Notes: a model not told the origin generated them from the sequence alone. A stretch of DNA of 64,000 bases from Planctomycetaceae bacterium (GCA_009778035.1 WRKP01000005.1:1-64000); one strand, 5' to 3'; positions 52,926 to 61,748 are shown, numbered from the stretch's first letter. Program-made: numbers and translations.

Positions 52926-53332
52926 AGGTTCTGTGAACGTTCTTTTTTTTCGGCAATCATTTTTCGTATCTCTGCCAATTCATCCTCGTTGAGGCCGGTA
53001 TCATCGACGAAATGCTGGAACAGGAGCGTTTTGCTTCCGCCGAGGAAGGTGTCGGCAAATTTCCGCAGGGCGTCGCCGATGGCACCGCTTCGGCTACGCG
53101 TCGCTTTGTACAGGTACGTTCGGCAATTATCCGGGGCGGGCTCGTGGGTGAGCCAGCCGGTTTTTTCGAGTTTTTGCATCGTAGCGAGTACGGTCGTGTA
53201 GGCCAGCGGCGTATCGGTATTGGCATTGAGTTCGGCAAGGACATCGTGAACGGTGGCTCCGTTGCGTTGCCAAACGATTTCCAGCACACGGCGTTGTTGT
53301 CCGCCGAGGGCGTTGAGTTCGTGTGCGTTCAT
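52922..53332 (-). CDS. BlaI/MecI-family repressor, copy 2
   Basis: 136 residues. The winged helix has 'LGGQQRRVLEIVWQRNGATVHDVLAEL' and 'LAYTTVLATMQKLEKTGWLTHE', the classic BlaI pattern. The C-terminal 'LFQHFVDDTGLNEDELAEIRKMIAEKK' is the dimer and cleavage region. It overlaps the M56-WD40 gene by 4 bases, a stronger coupling than in copy 1. A partial palindrome lies about 40 bases upstream. Confidence 0.9.
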   Translation of the reverse strand: MNAHELNALGGQQRRVLEIVWQRNGATVHDVLAELNANTDTPLAYTTVLATMQKLEKTGWLTHEPAPDNCRTYLYKATRSRSGAIGDALRKFADTFLGGSKTLLFQHFVDDTGLNEDELAEIRKMIAEKKERSQNL

Positions 53333-53370
53333 GTTTTGTTAAAAACTGCGGCGAGCAGTACGTCTTATAA

Positions 53371-53394
53371 TAATACTACATCCGATAGTAATTA
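53371..53394. promoter_or_regulatory. Operator-like sequence TAATACTA-N7-TAGTAATTA
   Basis: An imperfect palindrome with ACTA/TAGT half-sites, upstream of BlaI copy 2 and overlapping AT-rich -10-like sequence. BlaI-type operators commonly have this half-site form. Confidence 0.55.
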
Positions 53395-53429
53395 CAAGGG
53401 GGGACAGCCTCTTGGGCGTTTTAGGAGAA

Positions 53430-53548
53430 AAAAGCCGTCATTCCGGCAATGCCTACCTCTGGGCAATGCTACCTCTGGATTCCGGCTTGCGCCGGAATGA
53501 CGGTTTTTTGTCCAGAGTAATTTGAAGAGCAATTTGAAATACGCTCTA
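53430..53548. repeat. Dispersed palindromic element, copy 10
   Basis: Left: AAAAAAGCCGTCATTCCGGC; right: CTTGCGCCGGAATGACGGTTTTTTGTCCAGAGTAATTTGAAGAGCAATTTGAAATACGCTCTA. The right terminus gives the TAG stop of pilT. A short CTACCTCTGG duplication lies in the centre. Confidence 0.75.
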
Positions 53549-54703
53549 GGTATACTTAATCTTCGGATTGCGTTTGCCTTTGGGCTCATCATCCCCTTCG
53601 TCGTCGTCATCCTCGTCGCCGTCGTCGGAGATTCCCTGCTCATGTTTGAGCATCTTATCAATCAACGCATCCGGCATGTTCGCCTTCGTGATGGCGTCTT
53701 CCTTAAGAACAATGCCGTCTCGCCAAAGTCTGAAAAGATGGTCGTCCAGCAACTGCATTCCCAACTTATGTCCCGTCTGAATTGACGATGTGATACGGAA
53801 AGTCTTGTTTTCCCTAATCAAGTTGGCAATCGCGCTCGTAACGACGAGCATTTCGTATGCCGCAACACGACCACCCTGAATCCGAGGCAAAAGTTGCTGG
53901 GCCAACACGCCAATAATCGCCGTCGAAAGTTGCGTCCGTATCTGATCCTGCTGATTCGTCGGGAAAACGTCGATAATTCGGTTAATCGTTCCCGCCGCAC
54001 TGGATGTATGCAACGTTCCAAACACGATGTGTCCCGTCTCTGCGGCCGTAATTGCGGCTTCAATCGTCTCCAAGTCCCGTAATTCGCCGACGAGAATCAC
54101 GTCAGGGTCTTGCCGCAACGCCCGGCGGAGTGCCTCCGAAAACGTTGGAACATCAACACCGACTTCACGCTGGTTGACCGTCGATTTTTTATGGTAATGA
54201 TAAAATTCGATCGGATCTTCAATCGTGATGATATGATGATCGACATTTTGGTTTAGAAAATCAACGCACGCGGCGAGTGTGGTCGATTTACCCGACCCGG
54301 TTGGGCCGGTAACGAGCACCATCCCGCGGGAGCGTGTAATCAGGTCTTTCATAACCGGCGGCGTATTGAGTTGCTCCATCGTCAGCAAGGTGTTGGGAAT
54401 TTGCCGAAGCACCATACTGGTATTGCCGCGTTGTTTGAAAATGGAAACACGAAATCGGGCTTTGTCGCCGTATGCCATACCGAAGTCGGTGCTGCCTGAT
54501 TGCTGTAGTTCTTGCTGGCAGCGGTCGGGCGCGATACTTTTCATCAGGGCGACGGTATCATCGGGCTCGAGGACTTTCGTTTCGAGTCTGACGAGCCGGC
54601 CGTGCAACCGCAAGACGGGCGGTTGCCCCACGGAGATGTGCAAATCGCTTGCCCCTTGAACGTAGACGGTTTCCAACAACTTATCCGCTAAAATTGTGCT
54701 CAT
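53546..54703 (-). CDS. pilT: Type IV pilus retraction ATPase
   Basis: 385 residues. This hexameric ATPase powers pilus retraction in the cytoplasm. Motifs: N-terminal 'YVQGASDLHISVGQPPVLRLHGRL'; Walker A 'GPTGSGKST'; Asp box 'IITIEDPIEFYH'; Walker B region 'LRQDPDVILVGELRDLETIEAA'; His box 'GHIVFGTLHTSSA'. The C-terminus has an unusual highly acidic tail ('DDGDEDDDDEGDD') then 'KGKRNPKIKYT', and the TAG stop lies in a repeat element. It stands apart from the PilM genes. Transcribed from TTGCAC-17-TATAAT. Confidence 0.93.
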   Translation of the reverse strand: MSTILADKLLETVYVQGASDLHISVGQPPVLRLHGRLVRLETKVLEPDDTVALMKSIAPDRCQQELQQSGSTDFGMAYGDKARFRVSIFKQRGNTSMVLRQIPNTLLTMEQLNTPPVMKDLITRSRGMVLVTGPTGSGKSTTLAACVDFLNQNVDHHIITIEDPIEFYHYHKKSTVNQREVGVDVPTFSEALRRALRQDPDVILVGELRDLETIEAAITAAETGHIVFGTLHTSSAAGTINRIIDVFPTNQQDQIRTQLSTAIIGVLAQQLLPRIQGGRVAAYEMLVVTSAIANLIRENKTFRITSSIQTGHKLGMQLLDDHLFRLWRDGIVLKEDAITKANMPDALIDKMLKHEQGISDDGDEDDDDEGDDEPKGKRNPKIKYT

Positions 54704-54736
54704 ATTCGGACGGTTCCTGTTATTACGATATGGGGC

Positions 54737-54765
54737 ATTATAGCGTTTGCACCGGCAAAGTGCAA
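54737..54765 (-). promoter_or_regulatory. Promoter TTGCAC-17-TATAAT for pilT
   Basis: TTGCAC (54765-54760), a 17-base spacer and TATAAT (54742-54737). The leader before the ATG at 54703 is about 27 bases. Confidence 0.7.
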
Positions 54766-54775
54766 CGATTGCATC

Positions 54776-56161
54776 CTAGCCGATCCGCTCCCGAAACGGT
54801 TCATCAATCGTCGCTCGGCCCGGACGCGGAATCCGATAATTGCCGTTCGCGTCCGGCATCGTCGGGGAATCATGACCCAACCGCAAATCCGCAAGGTTCG
54901 GTGCATATTGAAATGTCGACGCCCAGGCCTCATCCGCCGTAACCAACTGGCCCGTCTCCATTGCCATCCGCCCCATAACAGCCGTAAACGTCGCCTCAAC
55001 CCCGCGTTCCATCTCATTCCATGCCGTATTTTCCCGAATCGCTTTGAAAAATCGGTTGTGCTGCGTTTGATAAGAATCATTCCAATCAGAACGCGGTGCC
55101 CAAAACGGCCGCTGACTCGGGCGTTGGGCATTCCAATCCGCAAACATTCTCGGATCATTGACGCCCTCGCCCAATACCGCACTGCCCTTGGAACCGTGAA
55201 TCACCGCCCTAAACCCATGCCAGGTATTCGCCATCGCAACGGTATACATATTCATAATTTTTCCGTCGTCGAAGGTATACTGCACGTTGGCATTGTCAAT
55301 TAACTCGTCTTGGTCTTGCCGGAAAAGCCGACCGCCCATCCCGAGAGCGGCAACGGGACGCTTTTGATGCGCCCAACTGCAAATATCCAAATTGTGGATC
55401 AACGCATCGACGATAAACCCGCCGGTCAGCCAGTTAAAGTTAAAAATCCGCCGCAGTTGATGCTGTAGCGGCGAAAAGTCGCCTTGGCGTCCGAGCGAGT
55501 GCGCATTTTCGCATCGGTATACATAAAAGGCAATCAATTCGCCGAGTTCGCCGCCGTGAATTGCCTGAATGATTTCTTCGGTTCGGTAAACATGTCGATT
55601 GTTCAGACCGACGGCAACTTTGAGTCCTTTGGCTTCGGCTTGTCGGTTCGTTTCTTGCATTGATTTGAGGCCTGGTACATCAACGGCGACGGGTTTTTCG
55701 GCAAAGATGTGCAGTCCTTTTTGGACGGCGTAGGCGAAGTGCAGGGGACGAAATGCCGGCGGAGAAGTCAGCAGCACGAGATCGCCGGCGGAGAGTGTAT
55801 CCATCGCTTTGATGTATCCATCGAGGTCGCCAAAGGAGCGTTCGGGCGGCACATCGACTTTGTGCCCTTGGTTTTGGTGGTCGAGTTCGTCTTTGATGAT
55901 TCGTCCCGCATTGCGTGCTCTTTCGGGAAAGGCATCGGCGATCGTCCAGAGTTTGACGTTGTCATCGGCGGCGAGTGCTTGGATGGCAGCACCTCGACCT
56001 CGGTTTCCGCTGCCGATGAGTGCGATTTTGATGGTATTATTTTCGCTGGCGTGGACGTGCGGGACGAGTTGGGAGGCGATTGCGGTGCCTGTTGCGGCGA
56101 GCAGGCCGGTTTGTTTCAGAAAGCCGCGGCGAGAGGGTTTGGTGTGCAGGAAAGAGGTCAT
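54776..56161 (-). CDS. Gfo/Idh/MocA oxidoreductase with Tat signal
   Basis: 461 residues from [19 protein letters not shown] (56161); the 23 extra residues of the track frame precede the Tat signal and are unlikely. The twin-arginine signal SRRGFLK then a hydrophobic stretch indicate folded export to the periplasm. The Rossmann motif is '[18 protein letters not shown]', and '[10 protein letters not shown]' carries the conserved EKP. Exported family members with NAD(P) act on sugars or inositols; Planctomycetota have many. Substrate unknown. It is monocistronic and convergent with none. Confidence 0.88.
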   Translation of the reverse strand: MTSFLHTKPSRRGFLKQTGLLAATGTAIASQLVPHVHASENNTIKIALIGSGNRGRGAAIQALAADDNVKLWTIADAFPERARNAGRIIKDELDHQNQGHKVDVPPERSFGDLDGYIKAMDTLSAGDLVLLTSPPAFRPLHFAYAVQKGLHIFAEKPVAVDVPGLKSMQETNRQAEAKGLKVAVGLNNRHVYRTEEIIQAIHGGELGELIAFYVYRCENAHSLGRQGDFSPLQHQLRRIFNFNWLTGGFIVDALIHNLDICSWAHQKRPVAALGMGGRLFRQDQDELIDNANVQYTFDDGKIMNMYTVAMANTWHGFRAVIHGSKGSAVLGEGVNDPRMFADWNAQRPSQRPFWAPRSDWNDSYQTQHNRFFKAIRENTAWNEMERGVEATFTAVMGRMAMETGQLVTADEAWASTFQYAPNLADLRLGHDSPTMPDANGNYRIPRPGRATIDEPFRERIG

Positions 56162-56221
56162 AGAACGGTAAAGGGGTGGGAAGAATATACCCCTATTGTA
56201 TCCGAAAGTCCATGGAGCCGC

Positions 56222-56260
56222 AATCGTCATTCCGGCACTAGCCGGAACCCAGCGGGACGG
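56222..56260. repeat. Dispersed palindromic element, partial copy 11
   Basis: CAATCGTCATTCCGGCACTAGCCGGAACCCAGCGGGACGG: a left inner arm only, in the gap between the divergent oxidoreductase and methyltransferase genes. Confidence 0.6.
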
Positions 56261-56293
56261 CTTCCCGACGGTTTATGGTATAACAAAAAACCA

Positions 56294-57088
56294 ATGAAAT
56301 GGAACGCCATATACAACCAAGACTGCCTGGCCGGAATGAAAGAACTCGAAACCGGCACCGTTGATCTCGTTTTTACCGATCCGCCGTTCAACATCGGATA
56401 TTCCTACGATGTCTATCACGATAAACTCGAAGACAATGAATACCTTCAATGGTCGAAAATCTGGATGAGCGAAGTCTGCCGCATATTAAAGCCCACCGGG
56501 ACTTTTTGGCTCGCAATCGGCGATGAATTCGCTGCCGAACTCAAAGTCTGTGCAACCCGGGAACTCGGTCTAACCTGCCGAAGTTGGGTCGTTTGGTATT
56601 ATACCTTCGGCGTGAATTGCACCAAAAAATTTACCCGTTCCCATGTTCATCTTTTTCATTTTGTGAAAGATCCCAAACAGTTCACGTTCAACAACGAGGC
56701 CGTTCGGGTTCCGAGTGCGAGGCAGTTGATTTACAACGACAAACGGGCCAATCCGAAGGGTCGCCTGCCCGATGATACTTGGATCCTGCGTCCGCAGGAA
56801 CTCAAAGAGGAATTCGGCTTTGACAAGGATACCTGGCATGTTTCCCGAGTTTGCGGAACGTACAAGGAGCGGCAGGGCTGGCACGGCTGCCAAATGCCGG
56901 AAGCGATTCTTGAACGCATCATTTTGGTATCGTCGAATGAGGGCGAAAAAGTATTTGATCCTTTTTTGGGCAGCGGGACGACGGTTGCGGTTGCCAAGCG
57001 GCTGAACCGGCGGTATTTGGGCTTTGAAATATCGCCGGAATACTGGGAACAATGCCGAAACCGCTTGGCCGGCAATTTCCGGCGTTAG
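56294..57088 (+). CDS. DNA methyltransferase, beta-class (N6-adenine or N4-cytosine)
   Basis: 264 residues from [12 protein letters not shown] (56294). The catalytic motif IV '[12 protein letters not shown]' comes before motif I '[26 protein letters not shown]', the order of beta-class enzymes. It resembles CcrM/HinfI-type or solitary MTases. No nuclease is nearby, so it could be an orphan regulator methylase or a relic of a restriction-modification system. A TATAAC box lies 9 bases before the ATG. The end 'RLAGNFRR' is followed by GTTAGCCGCG, a motif also found at other gene ends. Confidence 0.88.
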   Translation: MKWNAIYNQDCLAGMKELETGTVDLVFTDPPFNIGYSYDVYHDKLEDNEYLQWSKIWMSEVCRILKPTGTFWLAIGDEFAAELKVCATRELGLTCRSWVVWYYTFGVNCTKKFTRSHVHLFHFVKDPKQFTFNNEAVRVPSARQLIYNDKRANPKGRLPDDTWILRPQELKEEFGFDKDTWHVSRVCGTYKERQGWHGCQMPEAILERIILVSSNEGEKVFDPFLGSGTTVAVAKRLNRRYLGFEISPEYWEQCRNRLAGNFRR

Positions 57089-57121
57089 CCGCGTCGCCTC
57101 CATCCTATATTACAATGGGAA

Positions 57122-57580
57122 TTACAACGGGACGCAGTGCTCGCGTATCGTTTTTTTTGTAATCGGATGCACCCAATCGCCGGCAATATCGCTTGCCGGA
57201 ACCAACACAAATTGCCGATTGAGCATTTCAATATGGGGAATGGTTAATTTTTGCAATGTGACGATTTGACATCCGTAAAGCAATATGTCGATGTCTAACG
57301 TTCGTGCCCCCCAACGTTCGGAGCGTACACGTCCGAAATCCGCCTCGATTTTTTGCAACGTTTCGAGTAATTCCGTTGGCGGCATCGTTGTTCGGATGAT
57401 TCCCGTTGCATTGAGAAACATCGGTTGGCCCGCTGGCCCGCCGATTGGTTCCGTTTCGTAAAGGGAACTCAACCGCACCGTTTCAACCGCTGGCGTCTGA
57501 CCTAAAATTTGCCAAGCACCGGACAGTGTCGCATCGCGATCGCCCAAATTGGAACCAAAAGACAGCAGCACCGGAAGCAT
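57122..57580 (-). CDS. folK: 2-amino-4-hydroxy-6-hydroxymethyldihydropteridine pyrophosphokinase
   Basis: 152 residues from ATG 57580; the track adds two residues from a TTG. It transfers pyrophosphate from ATP to the pterin in folate synthesis. Motifs: 'LSFGSNLGDRDATL', 'SSLYETEPIGGPAGQPMFLNATGIIRT', 'RWGARTLDIDILLYG', 'IPHIEMLNRQFVLVPASDIAGDWVHP'. Length and motifs are normal. A TATAAT box 6 bases before the ATG predicts a leaderless message; it shares a divergent region with the YqaA gene. Confidence 0.92.
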   Translation of the reverse strand: MLPVLLSFGSNLGDRDATLSGAWQILGQTPAVETVRLSSLYETEPIGGPAGQPMFLNATGIIRTTMPPTELLETLQKIEADFGRVRSERWGARTLDIDILLYGCQIVTLQKLTIPHIEMLNRQFVLVPASDIAGDWVHPITKKTIREHCVPL

Positions 57581-57586
57581 AGGCAA

Positions 57587-57592
57587 ATTATA
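57587..57592 (-). promoter_or_regulatory. -10 box TATAAT 6 bases before folK ATG
   Basis: Minus strand: GCTATAAT-TTGCCT-ATG. The -35 is not clear, but the spacing matches other leaderless genes in the window. Confidence 0.55.
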
Positions 57593-57609
57593 GCGTAAGT
57601 ATTAAAACA

Positions 57610-57638
57610 TTGCGGCACCGTTAATCTTCGGCTATAAT
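57610..57638 (+). promoter_or_regulatory. Promoter TTGCGG-17-TATAAT for the YqaA gene
   Basis: TTGCGG at 57610, a 17-base spacer and TATAAT at 57633. The leader to ATG 57693 is about 48 bases. This is the third exact TTGCGG-17-TATAAT in the window. Confidence 0.75.
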
Positions 57639-57692
57639 TGCCGAGCACTGGCCGACTCGCAATCGGAAGCCTACAGCAAAACGCATCGCCTT

Positions 57693-58280
57693 ATGAAAAT
57701 CATTCGCCGCCTTTACGATTGGGTTCTCTCCTGGGCGGAAACGCGATTCGGTACGCCGGCACTCGGCGTCATGTCCTTTTGCGAAAGTTCCTTCTTTCCC
57801 ATCCCGCCAGACGTTTTGCAAATTGCCTTATCGGTCAGCAAACCGCTCCGCTCATTTTGGTACGCGACCGTCAGTTTGATAGGCTCCGTACTTGGAGCCT
57901 TGCTGGGATACCTCATCGGATATGTTTTTTGGGAATTAACCAAAGATTTCTTCTTTAACTATGTGTTTTCCGAAGAAATTTTCAACAAAGTTGGCGAACT
58001 TTATGCGGAAAATGCCTTTCTTGTGATATTCACGGCGGCATTTACGCCGATTCCCTACAAGGCCTGCACGGTTGCAGCCGGATTTTGGGAAATTTCGCTG
58101 TTAACCCTGATTCTCGCTTCGATTGCAGGCCGAGGACTGCGATTTTATTCCGTTGCTGCTTTGATGTACTTTTTCGGTCCGACCGTAAAGATTTGGATTG
58201 ATCGGCATTTCAACTGGATGACGATTATTTTCACGATTCTTGTCATCGTTGGCGTTGTCATGCTCAAAGTGGTGCTGTAA
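57693..58280 (+). CDS. YqaA/DedA (VTT) family membrane protein
   Basis: 195 residues. The opening 'LYDWVLSWAETRFGTPALGVMSFCESSFFPIPPDVL' is the re-entrant VTT signature, with the Glu-Ser-Ser-Phe-Phe-Pro-Ile-Pro-Pro-Asp motif. 'FTAAFTPIPYKACTVAAG' is the second half. Four or five membrane segments follow. Family members move lipids or protons across the inner membrane; the function here is not fixed. Divergent from folK, convergent with the TPR gene (12 bases between stops). Confidence 0.88.
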   Translation: MKIIRRLYDWVLSWAETRFGTPALGVMSFCESSFFPIPPDVLQIALSVSKPLRSFWYATVSLIGSVLGALLGYLIGYVFWELTKDFFFNYVFSEEIFNKVGELYAENAFLVIFTAAFTPIPYKACTVAAGFWEISLLTLILASIAGRGLRFYSVAALMYFFGPTVKIWIDRHFNWMTIIFTILVIVGVVMLKVVL

Positions 58281-58292
58281 ACAGAGTTGCGT

Positions 58293-61040
58293 TCACTCGC
58301 TCTTGCTCCCACTCTCGCGGCCGCGAAGCGAACGCTCATGCTGTTTCAACTCCTTGCTTGCCTTGAACTCCGGATGCCGTTTGAGTAAAACGCGGTAACG
58401 CTGAAAGTTACTCGCCATCCCCTCCGCGTCGTCGTCCGCATAAATTTCCAATACGACCAACAACGTCAACCAAATTCCCGACGATGGAAAAGTCTGTGCC
58501 GACTCCAAAACCGAAAGCACCCTCTCATGAAGCCGATTCAAATCGTCTTTGCGTCCCTTCTCCTGAAGATAATTCAAATAGTCCCGACCAATCCGCTTCA
58601 ACACCCAAAAATCCTCCGAGACCACATCGCCGCCCGCAAACCGCTTAAACAATATCTGCATTGCCTCCTCAAACAGTTGCACGACCTTCTCCACCGGAAG
58701 GATTGCCTTCATATTTCGAGCGTGCGACGCCAACGAGACAATCAAATATCTGTCCGTATTCGCAATCCCCCTGCTCGCAACCGACCGTGTCAACTCATTT
58801 TCTTTTTCGTACAGACTTGCCGCTTCGTCGTGCCGCTCGCACGCCAAAAGGGCCTTCGCCCCCTGTTGCATTGTCTCGCGAAGTTCGCTAATATAGAAAA
58901 GATACCGGTCTTGATACGGGTCTGCTCCTCCCTGTTCGGGGCTCTGCTCGGGATTGTCCAATTTTGCCCAATCCGGCATCGGCTCCCCTTTTTCCGCCGC
59001 GACATAACGGTCTTTCGCTTTGAGGTTTTCCAATCCCGCCAGCAAAATATACCATCGCTCAATCGACGTCTCGAAAGATTGGCAGGCCGACGCATCATCT
59101 TTGAGCAGGCCGTACAAAATCCCATCCGCCTTGTGGAAAAAAGCCGTCTTCATCATAAAAAACAGTTTCGCAATCAAATTGTCGGTCGGCTTCGCCTGCT
59201 CCTTCAGGCTCAACTCGATCCCGTGCTTGCAATGCTCTTGGATGGCCTGCACTTGACTCGCAAACTTTTTCTCGGGATATTTCAACTCTTTAAGATGTCC
59301 GGCAAAGGTCTCGACAAAATCGAAATACTGCGTATATCCCAGCATCAAATCGGCAGCGACACCGTCGTTTCCCTCTTCGTAGAACCGCAACAGTTCCGCA
59401 ATCTCGTGTTTCAGAAAATCGAAGGCCAACTCGTTCCGGCCCGACTTGAGTTTTATCACCGCAATTTGATGCAGCAACTCCGACCATTGAACCTTGGCAA
59501 CATGCACATCGGAAATATCGCGGTCATCGTCGGCAATCATTCGGAATAAACGCAGAGCCTTGATGGAGTCCTCCAACGCCAGTTTTTCCTGATTCAACTC
59601 ATCCCGAACTATGCTCCGCTGCCGGTAAGCCATCGCGAGATCAATCCGATACTCCAAATCGCCGTCGTCGATATACCGTTCTAGGACGCCGATGACTTCT
59701 TTAAGCAGCGCGAGCACCTGTTTGGTATCCCCCTGCTCTTTGCGGATGGAAATCAACTTTTGGTGGGCGGCCAAATAATTCGGCACGATTTCGTGATGGC
59801 CTGCTTCCATTCGCCGACGCAGGGCCGTCAGGGCTTTCTTCTTCAACGCAACCGCTTCCTTAAACCGATTCTGCAACACCAGCAGATTCGCGTGATTCAG
59901 TTGCACGACGCCGATGGAATAGGGAATCAGCGTCTCATCGTCATCGCCCGCGGGCCGGACCTTGGCCGCCTGGTGGTACTGCCAAACGGACTCCTCAAAG
60001 GCTTCCTCGGCTTCGTCATAGCGTTTCAGGTCGGCCAGCATATTCCCCCGGCACATCAGCACGTTGGCCAACCCGGTGCGAAAGGCGTAGGACTCCGAGG
60101 CTCCCCAACTTTTCTCGCGGAAAATCTCATTGTACACATCCCGGCAACGGTCAAATTCGGCCAGGGCCGATGCCGAATCGTTCACCCGTTCATGCAGCAT
60201 CCCGAGATGAAGATACAGCGTCGTGAACATCATTTTCGCCTGGTCAACGCCGTCATCGAGCAATTTTTGGATGGTTCGGACTGCGGAACGCACCGTTTCA
60301 AACGCGCCTTCGATGTTATTATCCGTATCGTAGAGCCGGGCCAACTTGAGAAGGGCCTGTATGTAATACGGCTGGATGAGCGTATCACCGTCTTCGACAC
60401 CATCTTCGGCAATTTCGACGGCGTGTTGGAGATCGCGGATCGCACTTTCCGCATCGCCGTTCTGAAGTTTGGAATCGCTGCACGCCATCAACGCATTGAT
60501 GGCCGACTGGCGAAATTCGTTGTTGCCCTGGTTCAGCAGGTGTTGCCAAATCTTCGCGGCTTGCTCTTGAACGGACACGGCCGCGGCGAAGGCCCCGAGC
60601 GGTTCGATGAGAATGTCGGCTTTGCTCATCAGGGCCATTGCCAACTCATTTTGGACCATCGGATCGGTATCGGGCCCTGTTTCGGCAATATGCCGGATGG
60701 CTTCATTGAAGGCATTGAGGCCTGCTTCGGGCCCGGAGAGAAACCGGACGATGGCAGCACGGAAAAGGAGTGCTCGGCCTATGAAGATGGCGAGTTCAAA
60801 TTGACCTTCGTGAACGAGTTGTCGGATAATTTTAAGGGCTTCATCAATGCGTTTAACGGAGACATCGAGTTTTTCTTTGAGGGCGGCTTCTTGTGCAGCG
60901 CGGAGGAGGGCTTCGGCGAGTTCGGTACGTAGATGGACATCACCGTTGGCGATTCGGGCTTGCAACCGTTTGATCGCGTTATCGGTTGTTTCGTTTCGGT
61001 GGTTTGATTCAGAAGATTCCGGCGGCATTGTTCGCGACAA
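58293..61040 (-). CDS. Large TPR-repeat protein
   Basis: 915 residues, soluble, with no signal peptide or membrane segment. Almost the whole length is helical tetratricopeptide-like repeats, for example 'FEETVR', 'SALAEFDRCRDVYNEIF', 'LKRYDEAEEAFEESVWQYHQAAKV', 'NRFKEAVALKKKALTALRR'. The spacing of about 34-45 residues is irregular, so some units are degenerate. It is likely a protein-protein scaffold. No enzymatic domain is attached. A strong promoter lies upstream. The partner is unknown. Confidence 0.8.
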   Translation of the reverse strand: MSRTMPPESSESNHRNETTDNAIKRLQARIANGDVHLRTELAEALLRAAQEAALKEKLDVSVKRIDEALKIIRQLVHEGQFELAIFIGRALLFRAAIVRFLSGPEAGLNAFNEAIRHIAETGPDTDPMVQNELAMALMSKADILIEPLGAFAAAVSVQEQAAKIWQHLLNQGNNEFRQSAINALMACSDSKLQNGDAESAIRDLQHAVEIAEDGVEDGDTLIQPYYIQALLKLARLYDTDNNIEGAFETVRSAVRTIQKLLDDGVDQAKMMFTTLYLHLGMLHERVNDSASALAEFDRCRDVYNEIFREKSWGASESYAFRTGLANVLMCRGNMLADLKRYDEAEEAFEESVWQYHQAAKVRPAGDDDETLIPYSIGVVQLNHANLLVLQNRFKEAVALKKKALTALRRRMEAGHHEIVPNYLAAHQKLISIRKEQGDTKQVLALLKEVIGVLERYIDDGDLEYRIDLAMAYRQRSIVRDELNQEKLALEDSIKALRLFRMIADDDRDISDVHVAKVQWSELLHQIAVIKLKSGRNELAFDFLKHEIAELLRFYEEGNDGVAADLMLGYTQYFDFVETFAGHLKELKYPEKKFASQVQAIQEHCKHGIELSLKEQAKPTDNLIAKLFFMMKTAFFHKADGILYGLLKDDASACQSFETSIERWYILLAGLENLKAKDRYVAAEKGEPMPDWAKLDNPEQSPEQGGADPYQDRYLFYISELRETMQQGAKALLACERHDEAASLYEKENELTRSVASRGIANTDRYLIVSLASHARNMKAILPVEKVVQLFEEAMQILFKRFAGGDVVSEDFWVLKRIGRDYLNYLQEKGRKDDLNRLHERVLSVLESAQTFPSSGIWLTLLVVLEIYADDDAEGMASNFQRYRVLLKRHPEFKASKELKQHERSLRGRESGSKSE

Positions 61041-61058
61041 AAGACCCGTGTGTGGGTT

Positions 61059-61087
61059 AGTGTAGCATGAATCGGCAATTTTCGCAA
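61059..61087 (-). promoter_or_regulatory. Promoter TTGCGA-17-TACACT for the TPR gene
   Basis: TTGCGA (61087-61082), a 17-base spacer and TACACT (61064-61059); the start codon at 61040 follows 18 bases later. Confidence 0.65.
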
Positions 61088-61131
61088 GTTCAATCGACGG
61101 TGCCGCGGGGCGTGGTCGGTGTCAAATTGAT

Positions 61132-61515
61132 CTACCAAAGACACGACACATCATACTTGTGAATGTTCGCATCTGCCGTGATGATGGTCAAATTTTCGAC
61201 AAAAGCCGTCGCTACCAACATTCGGTCAAACGGATCTTTGTGCAAAAAAGGCAAAACGGCAAGCCGTTTCAGATGCTCGCCCTCAATTTGCAAAAATTTA
61301 ATGTCGGAGTGCTTTACTGCGTCAAGAAATTCCTCAAATGCTAAACTCAACATCAATTTACCTACACTGACTTTGATAGCAATTTCCAAAAGGGAAACGG
61401 AACAGAGATAGATGCTCTTTCTGTTGCGATTGACAATCTCCCTCGTTTTTAGCGGTAAACGGGGCGAATCGTCAAAGTACCAAAGGAGAGCGTGGGTATC
61501 AAGTAAGTATTTCAT
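61132..61515 (-). CDS. vapC: VapC-type PIN toxin
   Basis: 127 residues. The PIN active site is visible: 'MKYLLDTHALLWYFDD' (Asp6), 'CSVSLLEIAIK' (Glu), 'HKDPFDRMLVATAFVENLTIITADANI' (Asp pairs). VapC toxins cleave tRNA or rRNA. It overlaps the antitoxin gene by 4 bases (ATGA), the usual layout. The length is normal. Confidence 0.9.
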   Translation of the reverse strand: MKYLLDTHALLWYFDDSPRLPLKTREIVNRNRKSIYLCSVSLLEIAIKVSVGKLMLSLAFEEFLDAVKHSDIKFLQIEGEHLKRLAVLPFLHKDPFDRMLVATAFVENLTIITADANIHKYDVSCLW

Positions 61516-61748
61516 TCCATGTACTCCCGCATTTCTTCAAGTGGTGCGTCAAAGTCGTCTGCCATCCAAATTTTCCCTTTGAAAATGCCACACATTTCCG
61601 AAAACGGTCGCTTCTCGTTTGCGGCCTCCGGTTTCACTGGGCCCGCTTTCAGGGCCTCAATAAAACCGAGCACTTCTGAACAATAGTCGGGAGAAAGCAC
61701 GCTGACTTCCTGCAATAATGTTTCTCGGATACCTGCCGATGCTGTCAT
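61512..61748 (-). CDS. vapB: VapB-type antitoxin (DUF2281-like)
   Basis: 78 residues, small and acidic. The C-terminal 'CGIFKGKIWMADDFDAPLEEMREY' is the toxin-binding tail of DUF2281-type antitoxins. It overlaps the toxin by 4 bases. A paralogous antitoxin gene lies 98 bases upstream. Confidence 0.85.
   Translation of the reverse strand: MTASAGIRETLLQEVSVLSPDYCSEVLGFIEALKAGPVKPEAANEKRPFSEMCGIFKGKIWMADDFDAPLEEMREYME

Noticed and set aside
59760-60932. A 390-codon frame opposite the TPR gene
   Set aside because: Antisense shadow; the minus frame has regular TPR-like repeats and a promoter.
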